The position numbers and the translations under genes were made by a program. From assembly GCA_963697525.1 (NCBI GenBank), contig OY969087.1, positions 3,224,001-3,288,000 of the forward strand: DNA of 64,000 bases, given 5' to 3'. Of this stretch, positions 18,236-27,997 are shown piece after piece. The notes beneath the pieces were generated by a model. It was not told where the DNA came from. It saw only the letters and a program-made list of their open reading frames with translations, and searched no databases. Source of the DNA: Bradymonas sp963697525 (GTDB lineage: Bacteria; Myxococcota_A; Bradymonadia; Bradymonadales; Bradymonadaceae). Position 1 is the first letter of the stretch. Each line of letters opens with the position of its first letter.

Positions 18236-18347
18236 TGCACGGCGCTCACGCGTTCGGCGGCTGCGCTGGTCGGATGCTCGGCGCAGTGCTGTGTGTGCAG
18301 AGGTCCTTGTGTCTTGCCTAGTCGATTTTTTTCATGGAGCCAGACCC

Positions 18348-19964
18348 ATGTCGAAGCGCTACCTGAGCGGTTTTCTCGTTGTCTTAGCCGTCCAGTTGGG
18401 GTGCGTCACTGTTGCCAGCGCCCAGGACACCATGTCCTTCGGCACCGACGAGGTCCAACAGGAGCAACAGCAGCAGGCCAAGAAGAGCGGGCCGTACGGC
18501 AAGTTCTTGGACGAAGGCAAAAAGCTGTACAAGGCCAAGAAATATCCCGAAGCCAGCTTGATGCTCTACAAGGTCACCTCCGCCAAGAACCCCGGGGCGG
18601 AGGGGTATAAGCCCGAGGCCCAATACGAGCTGGGCAAGACCCTGTTGCGCATGCAGTTGTACCAGGGGGCGTTGAGCTATTTCGGCCAGATCGTCGACGC
18701 CGGCGAGTCCCATCCGTACTACCTGCCCACGCTGCGCGGGCTGGTACTGCTGACCGACGCCATCCCCGGTGACCCCTCCCTGATGGAGCGCCTGGCGCCT
18801 TATTCGAGTTACTTCCCCAAGGACGTGCCCGAGAAATACCGCGACCAATTCGCCTACCTGGTGGGCCGGTATATGTACCGGCAGATGAACTCCGACGAGG
18901 CGCTGCGCCTGCTCACGGCGGTCAGCAAGCGAAGCAAGTACTACGGTAAGGCGCGCTACATCGCCGCGATCACCCACGTGCGCAACTACGAGGCCAAGCC
19001 GGCGGTCAAGCAGTTCAAGCAGGTGTTGTCCTTCCTCAAGTCCAAGGACGACGTCGGCGATCTGACCGCCGACGAGCAGGAGTTGCTCGAGCTGACCACG
19101 CTGGGCATGGCCCGGGTGTTCTACTCGACGGGCGACTACAAGCTGAGCCTAAAATACTATTCGATGATCGATCGGGACTCGAAGCGCTGGCCCAACGCGC
19201 TATTCGAGTCGAGCTGGGCCTATTTCCAGACCGACGATTACAACAAGGCGCTGGGCAACCTGCACAGCCTGAACTCGCCGTTTTTCGCCGACGCTTACTT
19301 CCCGGAAGGGCCGATCTTGTCGGCGGTGATCTACTTCTACAATTGCAAGTACAAGCGGGTGCGCGCCGCGCTCGACGACTTCGACTACTACTATGCCCCC
19401 CTCAAGGACGACGTTCAGGGGGTGCTCGACGACCATAAGGATCCCACCGAGATGTACGAGTGGCTCGAGAAGCTCGACAAGGGCAAGGTCGACTTCGATC
19501 CCGAGGTCTACCAGATCCTCAACGCGGCTCTCGACGATGCTCAGGTCCAACGGAAATTCGAGCTGGTCGCGACCACCAAGCGCGAGAAGGAAAAGATCGG
19601 CACCATGTCCAAGAGCTGGAAATCCAGCCCCCTGGGCGCCGCCCTGTTGCAGGACGCGCAGTTGGCGTTGAGCTTTTCCAAAAACGATGCCGGCACGCTC
19701 GCCCAGCAGCGCCTGCAACGCGTGGTGCGCGACCTCAAAGGGTTGATCCAGCAAAAAGAAGAGATCAAATTCGAGGTCGCTCGCGCCGAGCAGGGCCAGA
19801 TTCAGGCCGACATTCGCGCGGGCATGAACGTCAAGGGCAACGTCACCAAGGCTCCCACCGTCAAGGTCAATGACGAGCAGATGTACTGGACCTTCGATGG
19901 GGAGTACTGGCGCGACGAGTTGGGCGCCTACGTGTTCAATATCAACTCGGAGTGCAGCCGCTGA
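18348..19964 (+). CDS. Periplasmic TPR-repeat protein upstream of gltD
   Basis: 538 residues from ATG 18348 (SD GGAGC). Signal peptide MSKRYLSGFLVVLAVQLG...VASA with an AxA-type cleavage site. The mature protein is built of TPR-like helices (for example YPEASLMLYKVTSAKNPG, ALSYFGQIVD, GDYKLSLKYYSMIDRD, NALFESSWAYFQTDDYNKA), as in outer-membrane lipoprotein BamD/YbgF-like TPR proteins. The gene is followed 35 nt later by the gltD-like gene and likely belongs to the same envelope machine. No one-to-one family name is assigned. Confidence 0.75.
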   Translation: MSKRYLSGFLVVLAVQLGCVTVASAQDTMSFGTDEVQQEQQQQAKKSGPYGKFLDEGKKLYKAKKYPEASLMLYKVTSAKNPGAEGYKPEAQYELGKTLLRMQLYQGALSYFGQIVDAGESHPYYLPTLRGLVLLTDAIPGDPSLMERLAPYSSYFPKDVPEKYRDQFAYLVGRYMYRQMNSDEALRLLTAVSKRSKYYGKARYIAAITHVRNYEAKPAVKQFKQVLSFLKSKDDVGDLTADEQELLELTTLGMARVFYSTGDYKLSLKYYSMIDRDSKRWPNALFESSWAYFQTDDYNKALGNLHSLNSPFFADAYFPEGPILSAVIYFYNCKYKRVRAALDDFDYYYAPLKDDVQGVLDDHKDPTEMYEWLEKLDKGKVDFDPEVYQILNAALDDAQVQRKFELVATTKREKEKIGTMSKSWKSSPLGAALLQDAQLALSFSKNDAGTLAQQRLQRVVRDLKGLIQQKEEIKFEVARAEQGQIQADIRAGMNVKGNVTKAPTVKVNDEQMYWTFDGEYWRDELGAYVFNINSECSR

Positions 19965-19999
19965 CAGCGCTTGTATGGTTTGGCTTCAAGGAGCACCAC

Positions 20000-22900
20000 A
20001 TGATCACCTCGTTTGACCACTCGTCGAGTATTAGTGCGCGGCGCTGGATCGCCTCCTTACTCGTGGTCGCGTTTGCCGCGGTCGTCCCGGCCGCGGGATG
20101 GGCGCAGGATAGCCCGCCCGAAAAGGACAAGAAGGAAGCCACCGTCAAGGTCGAGAAGGCGACCGACCAAAAGGCGCGGCCCACGCTCAAGCACGAGAGC
20201 CACGGCCCGAGCAAAAAGATCAAGGCCAGCTCGACCATTCCCTCCAAGAAGGTCGAGAACGTCCGCCGTCTCGACGAGCAGATCGTCCAGCTCAAAAAGC
20301 TCATCGATGGGTGTACCGACGGCGACGCCAAGTGCGCCGAGTACCTGTTCAACCTCTCGGAGATGTACTGGGACAAGTCCAAGTACTACGAGCTGCAGGC
20401 CTACCAGAAGCAGGACCAGTGTTACGCCCTGGAAGACAAGGGGCAGAAGGCGCGCGCCAAGAGCTGTCGGCGCCAGATGAAGCAGATGCTCGACGAGTCC
20501 CAGCGCCTCAAGACCGAGGCGGTCAAGCTGTACGCGCGCATCTACAAGAACTACCCCAACTTCAAAGATCTCGACAAAGTCCTGTTTTACCTGGGCACCA
20601 ACCTGCAGTCGATCGGCAAGCAGGAGCAGGCCCTGACGATCTTCAAGCGGCTGATCCGCGACTTCCCCAACACCAAATACGTGCCCAACGTGCTGCTGTC
20701 CTTCGGGGAGTATTACTTCAACAAGGACGACGCCGAGAGCGCGCTCAAGGCCTACCGCAAGGCCGCCGAATACAAAAACTCCGACGTGTACGCCTACGCG
20801 CTGTACAAGGAGGGGTGGTGCTATTTCAACCTGGAGCAAAAAGACCGGGCGCTGGACACGTTCATCAACGTGATCAAGTACTCCGAAAAGCACCCCAACC
20901 AGGAGAATAGCAAGGCGCTGATCAAGCAGGCGCGCAAGGACATCGTGCGCACCTACGCCCACGTGGGCAATCCCAAAAAGGCCATCCCCTTCCTCAAGGA
21001 CATCAGCGAGGGGGACAAAGACACCTGGCTCAAACTCGCCGAGCGCCTGGCCATCCAGTACGGCGACATGGGCAATGCGCGCGACTCCACGCGCATGTAC
21101 CGCCAGCTCATCAAGCTCAACCGCTCCAGCGTCAAGACGATCGACTACCAGTATGAGATCGTGCGCAACCAGACCATCTCCAACGCCTACAGCAAGGCGG
21201 CGATCAAGGAGTTGATCCGGTTGATGAAGCTTGTGCAGTACGCCGACAAGGGCAAATTCAAGGATACCAAAGAGCAAAACTATGCCCGCAAGCGCAAGCG
21301 CGTCGAGTCGCTGGTGCGCCAGTGGGCCACGCAGTACCACCGCGAGGCGCAGAAGACCAAGAACAGCGACCTCTATGCAATGGCCTACTTCCTGTACAAG
21401 AATTACCTGGAGACCTTCCCCAAGTCGGACAAGGTCTACACGATGACCTTCTTTTACGGCGAATTGCTTTACAAACTGCAGCAGTGGGAAAAGGCCGCCA
21501 AAGCCTACGAGCAGGTCATCAAGATCGACCCCAAGGGCAAGTACACCGAAGACGCGGTGCACGCCGCGGTGCTCGCCTATTTCAAGATCGTCGACACCTC
21601 CGAGGAGCAGGCGCAACTGGGCGGCAAAAACAGCATCGCCAACGTCGACAACGGCGATGACAAGGGCGACAAGAAAGACGGCAAGAAGGCCCAGGCCAAA
21701 AACGAGGTGCCCAAGCCCAAGAAGATCCCCGAGCTGCACCAAAAGTTCATCCACGCGCTCAAGCGCTATATCAAATACGCCCCCCACGGCGATCGCATCG
21801 TCGACGTCAAATACAACCTGGCGCGCACCTATTACGACTTCAACCACTTCAAGGAAGCGGCCAAGATCTTCAAGGACATCGCCTACCACTATCCCAAGCA
21901 TCGCCTGGCGGTGATCTCGGCGAACCTGCACCTGGACACGCTCAACCTGATGAAGGACTTCGACGGGCTGCACAAGGCCGTCGAGGAGTACATCAAAAAG
22001 AAGCCCATCGACGACGAAGCGTTCATGGACTCGGTCAACAAACTCAACGTGCAGATTCGCTTCAAGATCTGCACGGTCCACGACAGCAAAGAGGAGTGGA
22101 AGCCGGCGGCCAAGTGCTTCGTGAAGTTCTACCGCGATTTTCCCCAGTCGGATTACACCGACAAGGCGCTGTACGACGCCGCCCTGGATTTCGAGCATAT
22201 GCGAGACCTGGGCAAGGCCATCAAGGTGCGTGTCTTCTTGCTGCGGGCCACGCCCAACTCGCCGCTGGCGCCCAAGACGCTGTACGACATCGGCGGCAAC
22301 TACCATGCGCTGGCGGTGTACAGCCGGGCGGCGAAGTTCTACGAGCTGTTCGTGGCCAACTTCCCGCACCACAAAAAGGCCGAGCCCGCCCTGGCCAACG
22401 CCTCGGAGTTCCGCTACGGGCTGGGCGATTACGACCGGGCGATCAAGGACTACGAGTACTATCTGAAGCTATTCGGCAAGTCGAAGCCCGACCGCGCCGC
22501 CATCGCCTACTTCCAGATCGCGCGCATCTACCAGAAGCAGGGCGAGAAGAAGAAGGCGTTCGAGCAGTACAAGCGGTTTTTGCGCGAGTTCAACCACGAC
22601 AAGGACTACAACCGCATCCTCAAGGCCCACGCGTCCATCGCGATGTACTATTGGAAGAGCAAGGGCTGGCGTAACCGGCGCCGCGCGCTCAAGGAGTTCA
22701 AGCGCACGCTCAAGATCTACGACTCCCTGAGCAAGAAGGCTCAGGAGAAGTTGACCGACGGGCGCGACGCCGCTGCCCGCGCCAAGTTCATGATCGGTGA
22801 GGATGCCTTCGAGGAGATGGCCAAGATCACCATCAAGTCGGCCAACGAGAAGCAGCTGCAGAAGCGCATCTCCAAGAAGATGAAGGTCGCCGAGAAGGCC

Positions 22901-23413
22901 AAGAAGATCTTCGAGCAGGTCATCCTGTTCAAGCGGCCCGACTGGGCGATCGCCGCGCTGTATCGCATCGGCGCGCAGTTCCAGAACTTCGCCAATACCA
23001 TCCGCAACAGCCCGGTGCCCAAGCGGCTGAACTACGACCAGAAAGAGATCTACAAGGGCCTGCTCGAGGACCGGGCTACCCTGGTGGAGAACAAAGCGGT
23101 CGACGCCTATAAAAAGGCGCTGGCGGTGGCGCTGAAGGCCAACTGGTTCAACAAATACAGCAAGAAGGCCGAGATCCAACTGGCCAAGCTGCGCCCGCGC
23201 CAATACCGCAAACCCTCGGAGCTGCGCGCCGAGCCCGACCATCTCAGCCCCGGGTTTATGCGCTCGGCGTTCATCACCAAGATCAAAGAAGAGGACCGCC
23301 TGCAGGACTTCAACGAGAGCAACGCTGGCAACGCGGCCGACGATGCCGTGGATTCCTCCGACGTCAAGCCGGCGGATGACGGCGCCGCCGACCAGCATAA
23401 GGACGCCTCCTGA
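20000..23413 (+). CDS. gltD: GltD (AgmU)-like periplasmic TPR protein
   Basis: 1137 residues from ATG 20000 with SD AAGGAG 7 nt upstream. A signal peptide (hydrophobic core about 17-30, ending GWAQ) exports it. Nearly all the rest is TPR: repeated motifs such as YPNFKDLDKVLFYLGTNL, FNKDDAESALKAYRKAAEY and AVYSRAAKFYELFVANFPHH. A Lys-rich low-complexity insert lies near residues 550-577. Size, domain content and position directly before gltE match GltD/AgmU, a periplasmic component of the Myxococcus gliding complex. The homology is inferred from architecture and gene order; the related sporulation protein NfsD is an alternative. Confidence 0.7.
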   Translation: MITSFDHSSSISARRWIASLLVVAFAAVVPAAGWAQDSPPEKDKKEATVKVEKATDQKARPTLKHESHGPSKKIKASSTIPSKKVENVRRLDEQIVQLKKLIDGCTDGDAKCAEYLFNLSEMYWDKSKYYELQAYQKQDQCYALEDKGQKARAKSCRRQMKQMLDESQRLKTEAVKLYARIYKNYPNFKDLDKVLFYLGTNLQSIGKQEQALTIFKRLIRDFPNTKYVPNVLLSFGEYYFNKDDAESALKAYRKAAEYKNSDVYAYALYKEGWCYFNLEQKDRALDTFINVIKYSEKHPNQENSKALIKQARKDIVRTYAHVGNPKKAIPFLKDISEGDKDTWLKLAERLAIQYGDMGNARDSTRMYRQLIKLNRSSVKTIDYQYEIVRNQTISNAYSKAAIKELIRLMKLVQYADKGKFKDTKEQNYARKRKRVESLVRQWATQYHREAQKTKNSDLYAMAYFLYKNYLETFPKSDKVYTMTFFYGELLYKLQQWEKAAKAYEQVIKIDPKGKYTEDAVHAAVLAYFKIVDTSEEQAQLGGKNSIANVDNGDDKGDKKDGKKAQAKNEVPKPKKIPELHQKFIHALKRYIKYAPHGDRIVDVKYNLARTYYDFNHFKEAAKIFKDIAYHYPKHRLAVISANLHLDTLNLMKDFDGLHKAVEEYIKKKPIDDEAFMDSVNKLNVQIRFKICTVHDSKEEWKPAAKCFVKFYRDFPQSDYTDKALYDAALDFEHMRDLGKAIKVRVFLLRATPNSPLAPKTLYDIGGNYHALAVYSRAAKFYELFVANFPHHKKAEPALANASEFRYGLGDYDRAIKDYEYYLKLFGKSKPDRAAIAYFQIARIYQKQGEKKKAFEQYKRFLREFNHDKDYNRILKAHASIAMYYWKSKGWRNRRRALKEFKRTLKIYDSLSKKAQEKLTDGRDAAARAKFMIGEDAFEEMAKITIKSANEKQLQKRISKKMKVAEKAKKIFEQVILFKRPDWAIAALYRIGAQFQNFANTIRNSPVPKRLNYDQKEIYKGLLEDRATLVENKAVDAYKKALAVALKANWFNKYSKKAEIQLAKLRPRQYRKPSELRAEPDHLSPGFMRSAFITKIKEEDRLQDFNESNAGNAADDAVDSSDVKPADDGAADQHKDAS

Positions 23414-23489
23414 GGCTGGCCGCGCGCGTAGTTGTCACGGCGGTGCACGCCGTGGATGAGGTTCGAACCATGCGAGAAACGACTCTGAT

Positions 23490-25037
23490 ATGATGCGACT
23501 CAAACAAATGAACGTCCCCGGCCTGCGCCGCGCCGCGGCTGCCCTCATGGCGGCCACGATGATGATGGCTGCCGGTTGTTCGACGACCTCCGGTGCGAAG
23601 AAGGCCAAGGCCGGTTCGCACCTCGCGCAGGGCGGCACCCGAAGCGTCGACGCCAAAAAAGAGTTTTTGGACGCGGTCGCCATCTACCAGAAGAAGGGCG
23701 ACAAGGGCATCGACGACGCCGTCTCGGCGCTCGAAGATGCGGTCGACGTCGACCCCGGCTTCGGCAAGGCCTGGTTCGACCTGGGCGTGCTCTACGAGAA
23801 GCAGGGCGAGAAGGACGACGCGCGCGCGGCCTACAAAAAGGCCATCAAGACCGCGCCGAAGCTGGGCGCCCCGCACGTCAACCTGGGGATGATGGCGCTG
23901 GATGCCGGCAAGGTCGAAGAGGCCAAGCAGCACTTCCGCGACGCGCTCAAGGCCGAGAACTACAACCCGGCCGCCCACAACAACATCAGCGTGTTCTACC
24001 GCCAGAAGAAGGACTTCCCCAACGCGGTGCGCCACGCGCGCTTGTCGCTGGCCGGCGACGCCAGCAACATCAACGCCTACGCCAACCTGGCGCGCATTTA
24101 CTACAAGCGCGGCAACTTCGACGTGGCCAAGCTGGTCATCCTCAACGCGTTGAAGATGGACGAGGGTAAGACCGACGCCGATCTGCGCAATATTCTGGGG
24201 TTGGTGGAGCTGGCCAAGAGCGACGTCACCGAGGCGATCCGCCAGTTCAAAAAGGCCCTGGAGCTCGACCCCCATCATATCCCGGCGCGCATGAACCTGG
24301 GGGCGGTCATCCTCAGCGTGCGCGACTACGACCGCGCGCTCGAGCACTTCAAGAAGGTGCTCGCCGAGGATCCCGACAATATCGAGGCCAAGATCTCGAT
24401 GGCCGTGGCCTTGCGCGGCAAGGGGGATCTGAAGGGCGCCGAGAAGATCTATCAGGAGATCCTCGAGGATCATCCCAAAAACGCCATCGTCCAGTTCAAC
24501 CTGGGCGTGCTCGAGCACGAGCACAAGGCGCAGGACGCCGTCGCCGGGGTGGGCCGCAAGGCGCCGCCGCAGGCCAAGAGCGACGATCCCGTCGCCCAAC
24601 TGGAGGCGAGCGCGGCGACCACCCAGTGGAACGTCGAGAACCTGGAGGCGGCCATCGATCACTACAAGAAGGCCATCGAGCACTACCGCAATTTTTTGGC
24701 CTACGACAAAAGCGGCAACGAGAAGTGGCATAAGGAGGCCAACGAGCGCATCGGCCAGGTCGCCAAGATCATCAAGGCGACCAAGGAGCAGATCCCGCAG
24801 TTGAAGTCCACCGTCAAAGAGCTGCGCGATCAGGCCAAGCAGTTGAAGGCTCAACAGGCGGCCGATCAGAAGGCGAAGCAGGAGGCCGAGCAGAAGAAAA
24901 ACGCCCAGCCCGACGCCAAAGGCGCCGACAAGGCTCACAAGCCCGGCGGGGACGCCACCAAGCAGCCCAAAGCCGGCGACGCCAAGAGCGCCGCGCCCGG
25001 CAAACCGGAGGCCGCCAAAGGTGGCGGTGGCGCCTGA
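23490..25037 (+). CDS. gltE: GltE (AglT)-like TPR-repeat lipoprotein
   Basis: 515 residues. Lipobox MMAAGC (Cys30) follows a classical lipoprotein signal. The mature protein has about eight TPR units, for example GKAWFDLGVLYEKQGEKDDA, GAPHVNLGMMALDAGKVEEA and IPARMNLGAVILSVRDYDRA, then a Lys/Ala/Gln-rich coiled-coil tail (about 425-515). GltE/AglT is the TPR lipoprotein of the adventurous gliding machinery, and this protein agrees in size, lipid anchor and position after gltD. The start is overlapped by the stop of a 7-codon ORF (23470-23493), probably by chance. A terminator follows. Confidence 0.75.
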   Translation: MMRLKQMNVPGLRRAAAALMAATMMMAAGCSTTSGAKKAKAGSHLAQGGTRSVDAKKEFLDAVAIYQKKGDKGIDDAVSALEDAVDVDPGFGKAWFDLGVLYEKQGEKDDARAAYKKAIKTAPKLGAPHVNLGMMALDAGKVEEAKQHFRDALKAENYNPAAHNNISVFYRQKKDFPNAVRHARLSLAGDASNINAYANLARIYYKRGNFDVAKLVILNALKMDEGKTDADLRNILGLVELAKSDVTEAIRQFKKALELDPHHIPARMNLGAVILSVRDYDRALEHFKKVLAEDPDNIEAKISMAVALRGKGDLKGAEKIYQEILEDHPKNAIVQFNLGVLEHEHKAQDAVAGVGRKAPPQAKSDDPVAQLEASAATTQWNVENLEAAIDHYKKAIEHYRNFLAYDKSGNEKWHKEANERIGQVAKIIKATKEQIPQLKSTVKELRDQAKQLKAQQAADQKAKQEAEQKKNAQPDAKGADKAHKPGGDATKQPKAGDAKSAAPGKPEAAKGGGGA

Positions 25038-25064
25038 TTGATGTCACTTCTCATCAGCCCCACA

Positions 25065-25096
25065 ACGCCCGCTAGAGCAATTAGCGGGCGTTTGTA
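25065..25096 (+). terminator. Terminator after gltE-like gene
   Basis: acgcccgct pairs with agcgggcgt around a 9-nt loop, followed by TTTGTATTT. It lies 28 nt after the gltE-like stop. Confidence 0.7.
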
Positions 25097-25312
25097 TTTG
25101 CAATGTCTGAGACCCGCAGGTGAACTGTGCGAAGTGGCGGTTAGCTTTGCGCCCGGGGGTGGCTGTGGTACATTGAGACAGCTAGAAAAACAGGTGCCAA
25201 AAAATTAGTGTGACGATCGGAACTTTTTGAGGAACGCGTTGTCCAACGACCACGAACCGATCACAGGACCGGCCGAGCGACCGGTTGTCCATTGGTGACT
25301 GCAGGAGCAGCC

Positions 25313-25600
25313 ATGTTGAACAAACTCATTGTGCTCGCAGGACTTATCGTCTTTCTGATCCCGGCGGCGGCGGCCGCTCAGGACATGCCCAAGCCCGAGG
25401 TGGGGCGTGGCCAGCAGGGAGGCAACGTGCAGTACAAAAAAGAGACGGTGTACAGCTTTTCGGGCGACGACGTCAGCGGCAGTCTGGTCAAGCCCGACGG
25501 AGAGAACATCACCGGACAGACCCACGGCAAGACCAGCAGTCTGATCAAGATCCGCTCGGACTTTATCCCGGAGATGCTGAAGTCGGTCGAGGAACTGTGA
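25313..25600 (+). CDS. cglF: CglF/GltF-like small secreted gliding protein
   Basis: 95 residues from ATG 25313 (SD GGAG); an upstream GTG at 25292 is less likely. A signal peptide ends AAAAAQ. The short mature protein contains YKKETVYSFSGDDVSGSL, TGQTHGKTSSLIKIRSDF and ends IPEMLKSVEEL. These match my recollection of CglF, a small contact-stimulatable gliding protein of Myxococcus encoded between gltE and gltG. The same position here supports this. It is predicted to be periplasmic or exported to the outer membrane. Confidence 0.65.
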   Translation: MLNKLIVLAGLIVFLIPAAAAAQDMPKPEVGRGQQGGNVQYKKETVYSFSGDDVSGSLVKPDGENITGQTHGKTSSLIKIRSDFIPEMLKSVEEL

Positions 25601-25721
25601 GCCCGGCTGAGGCGAGGGTGGCCGAGGCCGGCCTGCTCGCCCGCGCCGCAGCGTGCCGGTGTGGGCTTAGCAGTGCGCACACTAATTGAGGGTAGCACCA
25701 CTTTTGAGGGACAAGGCAGCG

Positions 25722-27884
25722 ATGAGTCAAGACAGCGTCATCCTTCGCTTTGAGATCGTCCGCGACGGCGAAGTTGAACGGACCGAGGAACTCGACCAAG
25801 ACGTCATCAAGATCGGGAAGTTGGCGAGCTCCCATCTGCGTCTGGAAGATCCCAACGTCTCGCGCATCCACGCGGTCATCGAGAAGGGATCGAGCGGCTC
25901 GTACAGCGTCATCGATCTCGGCAGTGCCTCGGGGACTTTCGTCAACGGTGAGAAGGTCACTAAGACCGAGATTTCCGGGGGCGACGAGCTGCGCTTCGGC
26001 GATACGACGGTGCGTGTGGACTTTGTCGAAGCCAGCGCCGCGCCGCAGGTCGCCGAGATGGAATTCGGCGGCGCCAGCGATGCCACCCAGGTGACCGACG
26101 GTCTGGCGCAGAAGCTCGACCAGGATCGCCAGCGCACCGATGGGGCGGGGGCGCAGGCCGAGCAGCAACCCGCCGCCGATCAGGGCGCGGCCGCCCAGCA
26201 GATCACTTTGGAAGACGGCACGGTCGTGCAGCCCTACACGCAGTTGGGCTACTACGACGAGCAGCAAAATTACATCCCGTATTGGTACGACGAGCAGGGC
26301 CAGTACCACGCCGGCTACGGATACTACGACGAGGCCGGCACCTGGCAGGTGACCTTCGGTTATTACAATGCCCAGGGCGAATGGGTGGCCACCGAGGAGC
26401 CGGTGGGCTTCGTCGGCCAAGGCGAGGCCGACACCGCGGCCTATCAGGGCCCGTCGGACAGCGAAATCTACCAGGAGGGCTTCTTCGAGGCCTCGGGCGG
26501 CGACACCTTGGAGGTCGCCCTGCTGTGGGCCGACCAGGTCCTGTCGGTGACCAGCTTCCCCAGCCCGCGCACGGTGACCATCGGCGCCGACCGGGAGAAC
26601 GACTTCATCGTCGAGGACGCCGGCTTTGGCGAGGACATCAGCTTTCCGTTCATCGCGTTTCGCGACGGCGCCTACTACCTGACGTTCACCCAGGCGATGG
26701 CCGGGTTTCTGCAAAACGGCGAGCAGCAATATTCGCTGCAGGAGGCGGTCGACCAGGGCGTCGCCAAGCAGAGCGCCGAGGCCCCCGGGGCCTTCGAGGT
26801 GGCCATCGGGGTGCGCAGCAGCGCGCGCGTCGACGTCGGCGGCATGACCTTTTTGGTCCACTTCACCAATATGCCCACGCTCGTCAGCGGCGGCATCTCC
26901 ATCGACACCGAGCCGCTTCCCTACCTGGGCCTGAGCCTTTTGGCGCACGTGCTATTTTTGATGCTGGCGATGACCCTTCCCGACGATGCCAAGAGTCTGG
27001 ACCTGGACGGCTTCCAGGCCAACGACCGCTTCGTCGAGATGATCATGAAGCCGGAGCAGAAAGAGGACAAAAAGCCCGACTGGCTCAACAAGAAGGACCA
27101 GGGCGACAAAGAGGCCGCCGCCAAGCATAAGGGCGAGGAGGGCAAGGCCGGCAAAGAGGACGCCAAAGACACCAACAAGCGCATGGGCATTAAGGGGCCG
27201 CCGGACAACACCGAGCTGCAGATCCGCAAGGCCCATGACACCAAGGTGGCGATGAACGCCGGCGTCATGAAGGCGCTCAACTCCAACTCGGTCAGCTCCA
27301 TGTGGGGCAGCGGCACCCAGTCGGTGGGCAGCGACGCCATCAACGCCATCGGCAGCATCAACGGCGACGCCGGCATCGGCACGGCCAAGGGCTTTGGCGG
27401 GCTGGGCCTGTCGGGCTCCGGGCGCGGCGGCGGCGGCATCTCCGAGCGCGGCATCGGCATGGCCGCGGTGGGTACCTCGGGTCGTGGCGGCGGCGGCCGC
27501 GGCGGGTCGGGCTACGGCAAGGGCGCCGGCAACCTGGGCGAGAAGGATAATAGGCTGCCGCAGGTCATCCCCGGTAAACCCCTGGTGACCGGCTCGCTGG
27601 ACAAGGAGATCATCCGGCGCGTCATCCGCAAGCACCGCCGTGAGATCGCCTTCTGCTACGAGAAAGAGCTGCAGAAGAACAAGAACTTGGCCGGCCGCAT
27701 CAAGGTCAAGTTCACCATCTCGGGCACCGGCAACGTCATCGCCGCGCTGGTACGAAGCAGCACGATGCACAACCGCACCGTCGAATCCTGCGTGACGTCC
27801 AAGATTCGCCGGTGGGTGTTCCCCGAGCCCAAAGGCGGTGGCATCGTCGTGGTCAACTATCCGTTCAACTTCAGCAGGCAGTGA
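25722..27884 (+). CDS. gltG: GltG-like FHA / AgmX-PglI C-terminal domain protein
   Basis: 720 residues. An FHA domain at about 10-100 (IKIGKLASSHLRLEDPNVSRIHAVI, then GSASGTFVNGE) should bind phospho-Thr. A Gly/Tyr repeat region (about 165-225) with GYYDEQ and GYYNAQGEW units follows, then a second FHA-like domain (about 255-390, TIGADRENDFIVED). One TM helix lies near 400-420 (SLLAHVLFLMLAMTLP). After it come a Lys/Glu-rich stretch, a Gly-rich stretch (about 540-610) and a periplasmic AgmX/PglI C-terminal domain (about 615-720; HRREIAFCYEKELQKNKNL, VIAALVRSSTMHN, CVTSKIRRWVFPEP). This TonB-like topology matches GltG of the gliding motor complex, linking cytoplasmic phospho-signals to the periplasm. 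Confidence 0.8.
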   Translation: MSQDSVILRFEIVRDGEVERTEELDQDVIKIGKLASSHLRLEDPNVSRIHAVIEKGSSGSYSVIDLGSASGTFVNGEKVTKTEISGGDELRFGDTTVRVDFVEASAAPQVAEMEFGGASDATQVTDGLAQKLDQDRQRTDGAGAQAEQQPAADQGAAAQQITLEDGTVVQPYTQLGYYDEQQNYIPYWYDEQGQYHAGYGYYDEAGTWQVTFGYYNAQGEWVATEEPVGFVGQGEADTAAYQGPSDSEIYQEGFFEASGGDTLEVALLWADQVLSVTSFPSPRTVTIGADRENDFIVEDAGFGEDISFPFIAFRDGAYYLTFTQAMAGFLQNGEQQYSLQEAVDQGVAKQSAEAPGAFEVAIGVRSSARVDVGGMTFLVHFTNMPTLVSGGISIDTEPLPYLGLSLLAHVLFLMLAMTLPDDAKSLDLDGFQANDRFVEMIMKPEQKEDKKPDWLNKKDQGDKEAAAKHKGEEGKAGKEDAKDTNKRMGIKGPPDNTELQIRKAHDTKVAMNAGVMKALNSNSVSSMWGSGTQSVGSDAINAIGSINGDAGIGTAKGFGGLGLSGSGRGGGGISERGIGMAAVGTSGRGGGGRGGSGYGKGAGNLGEKDNRLPQVIPGKPLVTGSLDKEIIRRVIRKHRREIAFCYEKELQKNKNLAGRIKVKFTISGTGNVIAALVRSSTMHNRTVESCVTSKIRRWVFPEPKGGGIVVVNYPFNFSRQ

Positions 27885-27910
27885 CGCTGCCGATCTGCTG
27901 AGCAATCCTG

Positions 27911-27952
27911 GCGCGCCCGTGCTCCGAGTCCAGAGCCCGGGCGCGCTTTTTT
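27911..27952 (+). terminator. Terminator after gltG-like gene
   Basis: gcgcgcccg pairs with cgggcgcgc across an 18-nt loop, followed by TTTTTT. It implies that the downstream lipoprotein gene has its own promoter. Confidence 0.8.
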
Positions 27953-27997
27953 AGTGCTCGTTTAGTGCTCGTCGGCGTTTAAGATGGGGTCTCCGTG

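Noticed and set aside
23470..23493. 7-codon ORF (MRETTLI) whose stop overlaps the gltE-like start
   Set aside because: No SD and no sign of attenuation; probably chance.
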